This document shows positions 55,501 to 61,853 of a stretch of DNA of 64,000 nucleotides, one piece after another. The position numbers were made by a program, and so were the translations under genes. Origin of the DNA: Micropterus salmoides (taxonomy: Eukaryota > Chordata > Actinopteri > Centrarchiformes > Centrarchidae); the NCBI RefSeq assembly GCF_014851395.1, contig NW_024040707.1, positions 20,511,457 to 20,575,456 of the forward strand. Reading direction: 5' to 3'. The notes below the pieces were generated by a model, which worked only from the letters and a program-made list of their open reading frames with translations, had not been told where the DNA came from and ran no database searches. Numbering within the stretch: position 1 is the first letter of the stretch; each line of letters starts with the position of its first letter.

Positions 55501-57224
55501 TTGTCATTGTGGTGTGCGTTAGCTTCCTGGTGTTTATGATCATCCTGGGTGTGTTCCGCATCCGTGCTGCACACCAGCGCACTATGAGAGACCAGGAGAA
55601 CGGCAAGGAGAACGAGATGGACTGGGACGACTCGGCACTCACCATCACCGTTAACCCCATGGAGGTAACAACACACCGTGTTAACAGAGTGTTTGCGAGG
55701 AGGTAAAATTAGTGGAAATGTTTGTGAAGGGAAAATGGGATTTCACTTCAACTAAATATGGACGGGTTGCAGCCTAGACAGCTTTTCACCTGCTAATGCT
55801 CTCTGGGTGATGCTGCGATTGTAGCCTAGTTTCATCTGAGCTCTCATGATTGACAGACCTGTGGGGATGGAGGGAGCGACTTTGTTGTGGACATTTATGG
55901 AGTGTTACCTCCCTAATTTGAATAAAATAACCATACTGTATGTCAATATCATATCAATATTTAGATTACTGTTTTGCAACCACTTGGTCTCATGGAGATT
56001 TAGAACATTTTTAGTTCCCCAGCCACAAAAGCAGAACCAATATTTATGTCTTCCAAAACCCCAAAATGAGTCAGCTTGTCGTGCCACGTTGTGGTCTGGC
56101 AACTAATTTATAATTTTAACTTTGACAGCTGCTCACAACTTAACTTAAAGAGTAACTTAACACCAGGTGGAAAGGCAGTGTTTTGCTTCCCTGTTTTTCA
56201 GGTGGTGTTAAGTTACTCTTTAACTACCTTCTTTTTAATTTAAAGAACGGCTTCAAGTCATGCTGCGTTACTGTTCACAGCTGCTTAAGGGAAATGCAAC
56301 TGTCAGCCTAAATCACATCACGGGTTGCAGTAGAAAAGAGCTACTAAGTGGCCCAAATTGAATTCTGGCGTGGGGAATGAACACTCGTTCAGCAGTAAAT
56401 GATGAAAGGGGAACTGACTCCTTAACAGCGTTTAGGAAGCATCCAGAAAAGCTGAATTCAGTATCGTGTTACATCTTTTTTATATCAGTTATATCATGAT
56501 GAAGGCAAATGTATGCAACACACACAAACATCGAACTAAGAAATTAACTGTGTTCCACTGTTTTGCATTCAGTAAGACCAAACTTATATGTTTGCTTTAT
56601 AATATTTAGGGCATTTCATGCCTTTAATAGCCAGCTGATGGTAGAGAGATGACAGGAAATAAGGAGGGGAGAGAGAGAGAGAGAGAAGGGGAATGACACA
56701 CCTTAAATCAAACTTATGTTTGAAACAAAAACATTATTAAAGCTCAAAATGCAACTACACTGTCAGAAAAATGCTTCTAAACTTCATGCGGTATTTTATT
56801 CCCAGTACAGGCTTCACTTGTTTGAATAAAATAATTATGTTCAGTTCACAATCAAAGAAACATTTGCTAAGATGTTTGTGTTAATACCTAATAAAAAGTT
56901 AGGATTGGTTTTAAAACTGATGAAGCTATAACACATGAAGGAACAGTTCATTCTCTAAATGTACAGTATACATCCTTGTCTCAAAAAGTGACTCTTCACA
57001 AACAGCCCCTCCCTCTGTCTCTAATGCAGACGTACGAGGACCAGCACAGCAGCGAGGAGGAGGAGGAAGAGGAGGAGGAGAGCGAGGACGGAGAGGAGGA
57101 AGACGACATCACGAGCGCGGAGTCCGAGAGCAGTGAAGATGAGGAGGGCGGGGAGCCGGAGGACCAGCAGGGGGCCAGCAGACAGCAGCAGCTGGAGTGG
57201 GACGACTCCACCCTCACCTACTAG
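22445..57224 (+). CDS. clstn1: Calsyntenin-1 (alcadein-alpha), 19 exons
   Basis: Type I membrane protein of the neuronal postsynapse and of transport vehicles; it links cargo to kinesin-1 and binds APP adaptors. Nineteen exons join in phase with GT-AG borders to give 981 residues if both small cassette exons are used, the length I recall for the human protein. Order: signal peptide (1 to about 25), cadherin 1 (about 38-160), cadherin 2 (about 161-262), laminin-G/LNS domain (about 345-545), membrane-proximal ectodomain, transmembrane helix (about 860-880), cytoplasmic tail. WDDS motifs at W904 and W974 are the kinesin-light-chain sites, and NPME at the exon 18/19 junction lies in the X11/Mint-binding region. 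N-glycosylation sequons include N343WT and N363GT. The ectodomain is shed and the helix cut by gamma-secretase in mammals. Identity to calsyntenin-1 rather than -2 or -3 is judged from close match along the whole length. The listed span includes introns. Confidence 0.97.
25960..26530. repeat. Possible dispersed repeat in intron 1
   Basis: Phrases such as GTCATATACACCAAGTTTC, TGGAATCTGTAATATTTC and AAGAGTTATGGTAGTCACTT resemble high-copy fish interspersed repeats. No borders or termini can be set, so this call is tentative. Confidence 0.3.
30968..31277. mobile_element. hAT MITE with intact 8-bp duplication
   Basis: A 310-bp element with inverted ends TAGGGCTGAACAAT (left) and TAGGACTGAATGAT (inverse of right). 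It is flanked on both sides by the same 8 bases, GTTGGAAA (30960-30967 and 31278-31285). An 8-bp target-site duplication with TAGGG-type ends is diagnostic of hAT transposons. There is no transposase frame; it is non-autonomous and lies in clstn1 intron 1. Confidence 0.85.
31590..31830. mobile_element. Divergent copy of the 18914 hAT-like MITE
   Basis: AAGGTCTCCATTTTAAAATG and GTAGTAGTGTGGATAGCCCC (about 31786-31829) align with the reverse complement of the left end of the element at 18914-19151. The left part of this copy (CCCACTCCGTACACTGGACA and following) does not match that element well, so the left border is uncertain. Confidence 0.5.
32890..33260. repeat. CpG-rich block, probable dispersed repeat
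   Basis: Markedly more CpG than its surroundings (TTCGCGTTCACCGTCACTTT, GAAAGCGAGCCGAGCATCGA, TAGCGGCGGTCGTGATTGCA). The wording resembles a high-copy fish repeat rather than an exon; no open frame or splice signals fit. A young repeat or an intronic regulatory island are the alternatives. Confidence 0.4.
33366..33475. repeat. Dispersed 'ATTAATTGTTTAAGTC' repeat
   Basis: GAACTGAAACAATCCACTGA, TTTTCATAATTGATTAATTG and TCATTAATCGAGCAAAAATG follow the same old fish repeat as 18295-18390; a further trace lies near 33700-33735. Confidence 0.5.
36620..37105. repeat. Possible old hAT-like repeat with (ATT)n
   Basis: The right end, whose inverse reads AACCGATATGGGTTTTTCA, and interior phrases (ATTGGCCGATACCCCCACTC, TTGATATCGGCTATATATTG) resemble fish hAT elements with 'GATATCGGCC' text. 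The left end is too diverged to pair, and I see no duplication. Includes an (ATT)n run at about 36763-36785. Confidence 0.35.
38008..38203 (+). mobile_element. tRNA-derived SINE
   Basis: The head resembles a tRNA gene: an A-box-like TGGCGCAATGGATAAG and a B-box-like GGTTCAATCCC (about 38056). The body GTCCCTGAGCAAGACACTTA, CCCCTAGTTGCTCCAGAGG and the tail CACTTTGGATAAAAGCGTCA are the standard text of a widespread teleost SINE. The tRNA part could not fold as a functional tRNA. Located about 920 bases upstream of clstn1 exon 2. Confidence 0.85.
39127..39249 (+). CDS. clstn1: clstn1 exon 2
   Basis: Residues 28-69, the start of cadherin repeat 1 (VNKHKPWIETTYHG; LDKDAPLRYA). Acceptor TCATAG, donor CAG|GTGAGA, phase 1 on both sides, so the next exon may be skipped without frameshift. 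Confidence 0.96.
41736..41765 (+). CDS. clstn1: clstn1 exon 3: 30-nt cassette microexon
   Basis: Encodes ESFEVTLTEE (residues 69-78) within cadherin repeat 1. It is preceded by a long pyrimidine tract ending TTGTAG and followed by GTGATC. Phase 1 on both sides: inclusion gives RYA-ESFEVTLTEE-GEICG, skipping gives RYAGEICG. The mammalian gene has the same ten-residue optional segment (ESFEVTVTKE from memory). Confidence 0.93.
41984..41989 (+). promoter_or_regulatory. TGCATG (RBFOX motif) downstream of microexon
   Basis: A UGCAUG hexamer in the transcript, 219 bases after the microexon donor, the position where RBFOX binding usually promotes exon inclusion. Motif seen; regulation inferred. Confidence 0.35.
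43318..43513 (+). CDS. clstn1: clstn1 exon 4
   Basis: Residues 79-144, the bulk of cadherin repeat 1: EICGFRIHGQNVPFEAV, DKSTGEGVIRAKDKLDCE, IQAYDCGEGPDG. Acceptor TTCAG, donor AA|GTGAGT (phase 2). Confidence 0.97.
44352..44560 (+). CDS. clstn1: clstn1 exon 5
   Basis: Residues 144-214. Contains the cadherin 1/2 junction VNDINEYSPVFKEKSY, the calcium-binding linker type of cadherin repeats, and much of repeat 2 (EAVDADCSFQFSQICNYEI). Acceptor ATCAG, donor GATG|GTAAGG. Confidence 0.97.
45385..45534 (+). CDS. clstn1: clstn1 exon 6
   Basis: Residues 214-264, the end of cadherin repeat 2 (FIKNTEKLSYGKERMYK; VTAYDCGKNRASEDVLVK). Phase 1 at both ends; donor CAAG|GTATGA. Confidence 0.97.
45821..46006 (+). 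CDS. clstn1: clstn1 exon 7
   Basis: Residues 264-326, between cadherin 2 and the LNS domain (FNKRIEYEPGTGSLALFP; HIGKGCDRDTYSEKSLHK). Phase 1 at both ends; donor TGCG|GTAAGT. Confidence 0.97.
46122..46370 (+). CDS. clstn1: clstn1 exon 8
   Basis: Residues 326-409, the start of the laminin-G/LNS fold. Shows N343WT and N363GT glycosylation sequons, GLPTDNGHDSDQVFEF and FTVSVWMRHGP. Acceptor TTTTCTAG, donor AAAG|GTAACG. Confidence 0.97.
46371..48187 (+). other. clstn1: clstn1 intron 8 (1.8 kb)
   Basis: AT-rich, no convincing additional exon or repeat termini. An open frame at 47067-47349 in two reading frames has no domain match and no splice context. Confidence 0.7.
48188..48309 (+). CDS. clstn1: clstn1 exon 9
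   Basis: Residues 409-449, LNS domain: MNRHHYSLYVHNCRLIL, QDPSEAENYKPAEFHWKLD. Acceptor CTGCAG, donor CAG|GTCAGT, phase 0 at the end. Confidence 0.97.
48455..48617 (+). CDS. clstn1: clstn1 exon 10
   Basis: Residues 450-504, LNS domain: CDKEWHHYVLNVEF, SLFVDGTTFEPF, IETQLTIGACWQ. Donor CAAG|GTAAGC, phase 1. Confidence 0.97.
48802..48807 (+). promoter_or_regulatory. TGCATG (RBFOX motif) upstream of cassette exon 11
   Basis: UGCAUG in the transcript 131 bases before exon 11, where RBFOX binding usually favours skipping. Motif seen; regulation inferred. Confidence 0.35.
48939..48989 (+). CDS. clstn1: clstn1 exon 11: 51-nt cassette exon
   Basis: Encodes 17 residues (DNSGHDNDTESVSEPTS plus a shared G, about 504-521) between CWQG and GGNARMAQ. 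Acceptor TTTACAG, donor TCAG|GTTGCT; the donor is weak (GTTGCT), as expected for an optional exon. Phase 1 both sides, so it can be skipped in frame. It contains an N-D-T glycosylation sequon. Mammalian CLSTN1 has a cassette exon at this position (EFSGVENDNETEP... from memory), also acidic and with an N-E-T sequon. Confidence 0.88.
49592..49716 (+). promoter_or_regulatory. GCATG cluster upstream of exon 12
   Basis: TGCATG at 49592 and 49683 and a further GCATG near 49711 lie in the intron between cassette exon 11 and exon 12. These are RBFOX-type motifs; function inferred. Confidence 0.3.
49782..49804 (+). repeat. (TG)n tract near the exon 12 acceptor
   Basis: About 11 TG units ending 41 bases before exon 12. 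In RNA this is a UG repeat of the kind bound by TDP-43 and CELF proteins. It sits just upstream of the pyrimidine tract (TTTTCCTTCTCCTC). Confidence 0.85.
49846..50003 (+). CDS. clstn1: clstn1 exon 12
   Basis: Residues 521-573, closing part of the LNS domain: MAQFFRGNLAGLMIRSGKL, VIDCLYTCKEGLD. Acceptor CCCAG, donor AAG|GTAAGG, phase 0. Confidence 0.97.
50573..50721 (+). CDS. clstn1: clstn1 exon 13
   Basis: Residues 574-623 of the membrane-proximal ectodomain: VEFNPNQSALTVEGDD, MQHISYLNSRQFPTPGI. Donor AA|GTAAGC, phase 2. Confidence 0.97.
51873..52117 (+). CDS. clstn1: clstn1 exon 14
   Basis: Residues 623-705: CFNEESCVTVPDTEGYVMV, QPEEPKISLSGIDHFAR, FPELRIVSTITREVE, then an acidic stretch that varies between species. 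Acceptor CCCCCCAG, donor ACGG|GTAAGA. The open frame runs upstream into the intron, but the acceptor and phase set the border. Confidence 0.97.
52118..53746 (+). other. clstn1: clstn1 intron 14 (1.6 kb)
   Basis: Contains a short (TG)n tract at about 52973-52988. No exon-like or element-like structure found. Confidence 0.7.
53747..53917 (+). CDS. clstn1: clstn1 exon 15
   Basis: Residues 705-762: VSEEIMHNLDTCEVTVVGDE, EHESLEVDVPQLQQHGLEM. Acceptor CCTTAAG, slightly unusual for AAG before the cut; donor CCG|GTACAG. Confidence 0.96.
54195..54340 (+). CDS. clstn1: clstn1 exon 16
   Basis: Residues 762-810: VNTMANYEQVLHLIHYKNWH, DRKFKLVCSELNGRYISND. Donor GAG|GTATGT, phase 0. Confidence 0.97.
54498..54633 (+). 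CDS. clstn1: clstn1 exon 17: juxtamembrane segment
   Basis: Residues 811-856: VNVIHTANPVEHANNAM, SVDLSGHNLVNAHQAS. In mammals this stretch carries the alpha-type ectodomain shedding site. Phase 0 start, phase 1 end; donor CAG|GTACTG. Confidence 0.97.
54634..55479 (+). other. clstn1: clstn1 intron 17
   Basis: About 850 bases, no element or exon-like structure recognised. Confidence 0.7.
55480..55664 (+). CDS. clstn1: clstn1 exon 18: transmembrane helix and first KLC motif
   Basis: Residues 856-917. The helix ATVVIVVCVSFLVFMIILGV (about 861-880) is followed by the basic stop FRIRAAHQR and by NEMDWDDSALTITV, where the WDDS motif (W904) is the first kinesin-light-chain-binding site. Ends with NPME, phase 0, donor GAG|GTAACA. 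Confidence 0.98.
56145..56223. repeat. Perfect 21-bp inverted repeat (hairpin/short MITE)
   Basis: The arm at 56145-56165 (TTAAAGAGTAACTTAAC followed by ACCA) is exactly complementary to 56203-56223, with a 37-base loop. Both ends begin or end in TTAA, which suggests a very short TTAA-type MITE; a structured RNA in the intron is the other reading. Confidence 0.65.
56610..56705. repeat. Dispersed repeat with GA run
   Basis: GGGCATTTCATGCCTTTAAT, AGCTGATGGTAGAGAGATGA and CAGGAAATAAGGAGGGGAGA, then (GA)n at about 56669-56686, match a common fish repeat. Confidence 0.45.
57030..57224 (+). CDS. clstn1: clstn1 exon 19: acidic tail and stop
   Basis: Residues 918-981 plus TAG. TYEDQHSS leads into a run of about 9 glutamates, then SEDGEEEDDITSAESESS, and the tail ends QLEWDDSTLTY, whose WDDS (W974) is the second kinesin-light-chain site. 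The acidic run is encoded by near-pure GAG/GAA, hence a purine tract at about 57051-57110. Confidence 0.98.
   Translation, partial: TYEDQHSSEEEEEEEEESEDGEEEDDITSAESESSEDEEGGEPEDQQGASRQQQLEWDDSTLTY
57164..57175 (+). promoter_or_regulatory. CTCF-like core inside exon 19
   Basis: CCAGCAGGGGGC matches the CTCF core on the + strand within coding sequence. A second CTCF-like site on the - strand lies at 60966-60978. Motif match only. Confidence 0.35.
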
Positions 57225-57828
57225 AATGACACGCTCCCCCAACGCAGCACGTTTAACACTCAACACTAGCTCTCACACACACACACACACACCACCAACA
57301 CGCTCACTGCTCGGCACACACTCCCACCCACTACAGTTTCATGTCCAAGGAGCCATGATTTTAAAAAAAATGAGAAAAAGAAAAGAAACCTTCCCTTGAG
57401 CGTATATATGGTCAAGGCTTTCCTGTTGTTATCTTAGTGGTGGTACTCTGTGTAGTGTAGTCATCACCGGATTGCTGATTTTTACTGTTTATTTTTTTAT
57501 TTATTATATTTTAAGTCCCAGGAAAACTTGGCCTACATTTGTTTTGAACTGTGTGAGGAAGCCAACCCTGCACTTTTTGATTTCTCTCAGACGTAAGGCT
57601 TTTCAAATGGAGAATTCTTTTTCCTAATGTATATTCTTTGCTTAATACTTTTAAAATTTAATTGCCGCTAAACTCACGTGTAGCTTTGACTTGAGTTTTC
57701 TTGACTTGTAGTCCACAGTGAAACGAAATGATGCTTTTAACAAGTAGATCGCATTTACTTTGTTTTTTTCCACCTTTTTTTTTCTCTTCTTTTAGTGCAT
57801 GAGGATATTTGACTCATATGTGTAGAGA

Positions 57829-57834
57829 AATAAA
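57829..57834 (+). terminator. clstn1: Poly(A) signal AATAAA, proximal
   Basis: First AATAAA after the stop, 605 bases into the UTR. Confidence 0.5.
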
Positions 57835-58672
57835 TTGCTTTTTAAAGATTTTGTAAATATAAAGAAACCATGTAATTAGTCGATGTGTTAGTAAAGGCCT
57901 ACTCAATGGGGTCCAATATCTAAAATGACGCAGTACGTAATGTAGAATATTTGTGTCACAGAGGCTGTAGCATGTCGCTAAATTTCTGCAAAAGCTGTTC
58001 CATCTTGCTTGTACAAAAATGTCTACTTCACGATCAGAAACCCAGGACTGTTCAGCGGAGGTTTCCATGACAAAGTGGTGTCCATTTTGTCTTTTCTTTT
58101 TCTTTTTTTTTTTTTTTGCAAAGAGGAAAATAATTTCTTTTGCTTTCTTGTAGGCAGAACTGGTGGATGGTTTCAGCTTCATACATGCTTTGCTTTGCTT
58201 GCACAGGTGGCAGTGCTCTTCTCCAGGCGTCAATGTGTTTCATTCCCAATAGATCTCACTGTTGTACAGAAGGGATTTTCTTTTTGTTTTCCTAATCATA
58301 CTCACAGAAATGCTAATGTACAAATTGACATTTTGCGTGGAACGGCGCAGGCCTGCAGATACTGTAGTGCTGTTGATCTTGAAATATGGGTACCAACATT
58401 TCTGCCAGTGTATTTGGACAAGTAGAGACTTCCTCAGCAGCTTTTAAAGCCTTTTTCATCCGTAACCCAGTCTTGCTGTGCTGACAGAAGTAGGATGGAA
58501 AAAGCCCTTCAAACTACTGAAAGAGCAGAATTCTGACAGAGCTTTAGTGGAGCCTGCTTAAATAGTGCAGTTACTGGCATTGTTTTGGGGGAGAGAAGTA
58601 AAATGAAAGTACTTTTCAGGGTTGCTTTGTTGCAAGTTCCCTTTCCTTCTGCACGGGTATTTAACCTGAAAT

Positions 58673-58678
58673 AATAAA
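58673..58678 (+). terminator. clstn1: Poly(A) signal AATAAA, second
   Basis: AATAAA 92 bases before the hAT duplication starts. Confidence 0.4.
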
Positions 58679-58770
58679 ACACGAATTACACCCGAGGGTA
58701 TAACTGCATAGTTTACAATAGGAAAACACTTAAAAAGAATTAGATAGATTTCTTATTTGAATCTTAAAAT

Positions 58771-59298
58771 TAGGCCTGGGCGAAAAATCGATTGAATGAA
58801 TTAATTCGAATTTTTTGTTGCGGGCGATTTAAAAAATAAGTAAATCGAGTTTTTGTGTAATAGCACATTTTTGGCTCCCCGGGGTTTCCGTAGTGTTCGT
58901 TTCCCATAGCGACAACATCATACACTAAACAGCAACAGCAAGCGACAAAATGGCTACCGGTGAGAGCGGGAAGTTTGTTCCCAAGAAAGGAATAAAGTCA
59001 TCTGTTGTTTGGAACTGGTATGGGTTTGCTGCGACAGATGAGGAACAACAGACACCACGCTGCAACATTTGCCTAAAGCCTATCGCAGTGAAAGGCAGCA
59101 GCACCACAAACCTATTCCAACACCTGAAACAGAGAGAGCCAGCCGATTATGAAAATCTCTCCGCGATGAACAAAGCCGCACTGACCAACAAACCTTATTG
59201 CTTTCCTTAAGTAGGGGGGGAAATCGGAAAAAATCGTAAATTGAATTAAAGTAAATAAAATCGGAGATTTTATTTTTAGGCCATATCGCCCAGCCCTA
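58771..59298 (+). mobile_element. Deleted hAT transposon with 8-bp duplication
   Basis: 528 bp with inverted ends TAGGCCTGGGCGA (left) and TAGGGCTGGGCGA (inverse of right), 12 of 13 bases alike. It is flanked by an identical 8-mer, CTTAAAAT, at 58763-58770 and 59299-59306. Ends and duplication length are diagnostic of hAT. The interior keeps only the start of a transposase (BED finger) frame, so it is an internally deleted, non-autonomous copy. The insertion is in the clstn1 3' UTR, same strand. Confidence 0.9.
58950..59210 (+). pseudogene. BED zinc-finger fragment of a hAT transposase
   Basis: An 86-codon frame starting MATGESGKFVPKKG. It keeps the aromatic start of a BED domain (VVWNWYGF), the C38-x2-C41 pair (CNIC) and H58 (NLFQHLK), but the expected second histidine five residues on is E63 (HLKQRE), so the zinc site is broken. 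The catalytic domain is missing entirely. It resembles the N-terminus of ZBED1-like hAT transposases. Confidence 0.8.
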
Positions 59299-59860
59299 CT
59301 TAAAATTAAATTTTTTTTGCAGTAGACCACTAGATTTTATTGTACATGGAACTGTACTCTAGAGTTGTATTAAGATATTTGTTTACATTTGGTAAACTTC
59401 TTTTCCTTCTGGTATTAGCATAGAGCTTATACTATTGATTGGGAAAATGTGTCCAACCTCTATCTCCCCCTCAGACGCTGTCGTCCATCACTGTTGTATA
59501 TATCTTTCACAAAACCTGACACAAACGTACCGTCACACTTAACTACTTAGTGTTTGTCTCATGTTTTTGGGTACCTAGTAAAAATGTAAACATTTCCCAA
59601 ACTTGCGTTAATTAAAGCATGAACAGAATGTGGCATTATCAGGATTGGAAATGTTGGCGTTGCGTGCATGTCTCTATTCAGAGGCCAAAACTGAATTCAG
59701 AAACACATTCAAGGCTCTTTTTTGGAGACAGTTTCCAGGCTACTTTCGAGGGTTCGAGTCGCACCATCGTGTTTCTTAGGTTCAGTTAATTTATAATTTT
59801 TAAAGGTGTGTGGCGGAAATGTAGTGAACAGTCTCCCCTCCATGGTGACTTGGGACTCGT

Positions 59861-59866
59861 AATAAA
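59861..59866 (+). terminator. clstn1: Poly(A) signal AATAAA, third
   Basis: AATAAA within TCGTAATAAAAGGTTG, after the hAT relic. Confidence 0.35.
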
Positions 59867-60873
59867 AGGTTGCCAGGTCTGAGCCGGCTGAGATGGGAGT
59901 GCCTTTTTCCGATCATAGCGCAATTAGCAGGTCTAACAAAAACACTCATCCGTGCTCTTTTTATTTGTGGCAATTTTTTTTTTTTAATGCTAGATTTCTT
60001 AAAGAGCTGGGGATTACATTTCCCTTCAGTTTGTTGTAACGATAGTCCACTGCTAGTTTTATTAAAAGTGAAAAATGTTTTACATAGATGTCATGTGTCC
60101 ATGTCGATGTGTAGAGGAAGTAGATCCATATTGTATCTTATATAGATATTGTACTAAATCATTGACGGAATCCACCTTTAAAAAGATGTACAGTACATTA
60201 TGAAATTCCTTTGACAGCATACATGGGTATACTGTTAACTGACCTATTTGTGTATAGTGGATGGTAATTTTGAACGGCGTCCTATTGCCTGAATTGTTGA
60301 GAAATGATTTTGAGGGCAGCATGAATTTCACACGAACCAGAGTATAAGCCTGTCGAAATTCTCAGTTTCATTATGTCAAACACTTCATGTCCACATTTCA
60401 ACTGCAATTTTAAAAGTTACAATAACCGTGGGTCACTGATATGTGCACAATGACTCCCGCCATCTCCAGTTTTCTGGGTTTGATGTTTTCTGATCAGCCC
60501 CTGAGCTAAGTGTAAGTTGGTTGAATTGAATGTCACTGCCTAACAAACTGAAATGCAGCCATACTGTATTAACACTAAGATGTAAGGGGAATTTACTTTG
60601 CATGAACCACAAGTTTGTGCACGTTCCATGTGGGGTTGTGAGACTGGAGTGAGAAAGGAGACGTGATACACTACTGATTCTCAGATTGTCCGTTTCACAC
60701 GTCCAGATATTGTTTTTCTTTTTCAGTTTTTCTTTTTAAATCTTTGCTCAAAATGGAAGGTGACGATGTTTTCAGAACGGTTGGATGCTTCCTTTGTGCT
60801 TGTTGGAGCTGCTCTCACTTTTCTACCAATTGGAAGGCAAATTGTAGTGAAGTTGATGCTTGCTCGTAAACAA

Positions 60874-60879
60874 AATAAA
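60874..60879 (+). terminator. clstn1: Poly(A) signal AATAAA, distal
   Basis: AATAAAGGATGATGAGATGG followed by a GT/T-rich stretch (TATGTCTACTCATGTTTTTC), a good cleavage-site context. Likely the distal end of clstn1. Confidence 0.55.
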
Positions 60880-60965
60880 GGATGATGAGATGGGGTATAA
60901 CTTATGTCTACTCATGTTTTTCTTCATCACTCACAAGTGAATCACTCTTAAATGTTGAGCATTAG

Positions 60966-60978
60966 TGCCCTCTAGTGG
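60966..60978 (-). promoter_or_regulatory. CTCF consensus match between clstn1 and lzic
   Basis: On the - strand the 13-mer CCACTAGAGGGCA fits CCASYAGRKGGCR at every position. It lies about 90 bases beyond the distal clstn1 poly(A) signal, in the spacer between two convergent genes. Similar text also occurs in some fish repeats, so occupancy is uncertain. Confidence 0.45.
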
Positions 60979-61243
60979 TGAAAATACAATCCTCAGATGC
61001 TGTAATGTTAAAGGTGAACCATGAATCAATGAAGATAAACACCATTGATTTTTCTTTTAATACTCACATTCAGAAGAAACAATGCTTCAAATTATGATTG
61101 ATGCTGTAAACGCATTGTTAAGCTGTAAATAAGTTCAAGTAGTCAAACTTAAAAATGGAATATAATGCAATATTAAACTCGATTACTGCTAATATAGAAC
61201 CACAGTTGTCAACCGAAGCAGTTTGAAATACTTGATATATATA

Positions 61244-61853
61244 TAGGTGGTGGACAAAATAATGGAAACATGCGTGCTAAACGTATACTTTTTTTCAGGA
61301 TGATCCTCCTAGTTATTTCAGAGAAAGGAGGTGAACATCTAGTTCATATTCTGCCATCCAGTATGTTCACTTAACACAGCTCCATCACTCTTATGTCAAC
61401 AGTTTTTATTTCATCCTGTTCATCTTTTTTTGTTTGTAATCCTGGGGGGTTTAACGGTATGAGGACACCATGAACAACAGCACAAGCTGCATCTGATACT
61501 GTTAAGTGACCTCATGTTACACGACTTGTTAAACGTCCACACAGACTGTAAATCAACCTGAATCACTCTCGTGAGATGGCTGTGGAAACCTCCACAATGT
61601 TTAACAGATGGCAACTAATCCATCCAGCAGATTTCTAATCCAATTTGTAGGCAAACTGGTCAAATACGCATCTGATCACATTTATTCAGTCCAGATTGGT
61701 GCTCATTTCACCTTTATCTTAACGCTTTATTTGCCCTGGATAAATGCAGTTTCTTCGCCAGACTTACTAGTATTACTGCACTTGTAGTGTAATTTAGTTC
61801 CTTCAAAGTTCTCTTTTGCATAGTATTTCTGTTATTTTGTCCAAATCCCTGTA
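61244..61853. mobile_element. Mariner-like MITE
   Basis: Left end TATAGGTGGTGGACAAAATA and right end (inverse TACAGGGATTTGGACAAAAT) share the core TGGACAAAATAA in inverted orientation and are bordered by TA, as in Tc1/mariner insertions. The interior of about 570 bases encodes nothing recognisable. The ends have diverged, so it is old. It lies between the convergent genes. Confidence 0.55.

Larger units (their letters stand above)
55665..57029 (+). other. clstn1: clstn1 intron 18 (1.4 kb)
   Basis: Holds the inverted repeat at 56145-56223 and a fish repeat trace at about 56610-56700 (ending in a GA run). No additional exon seen. Confidence 0.75.
57225..60895 (+). other. clstn1: clstn1 3' UTR with alternative poly(A) signals
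   Basis: Starts after the TAG with a (CA)n tract at 57273-57291. AATAAA hexamers occur at 57829, 58673, 59861 and 60874, so several transcript ends are possible; the last would give a UTR of about 3.7 kb. A T-rich tract lies at 58096-58118. The hAT relic at 58771-59298 lies beyond the first two signals, so only distally polyadenylated transcripts would carry it. Open frames in this region lack support as genes. The true end is not known. Confidence 0.65.

Noticed and set aside
58009..58425. Overlapping frames of 138-139 codons on both strands after clstn1
   Set aside because: They lie in the 3' UTR and include a long T/A homopolymer tract translated as Phe or Lys runs.
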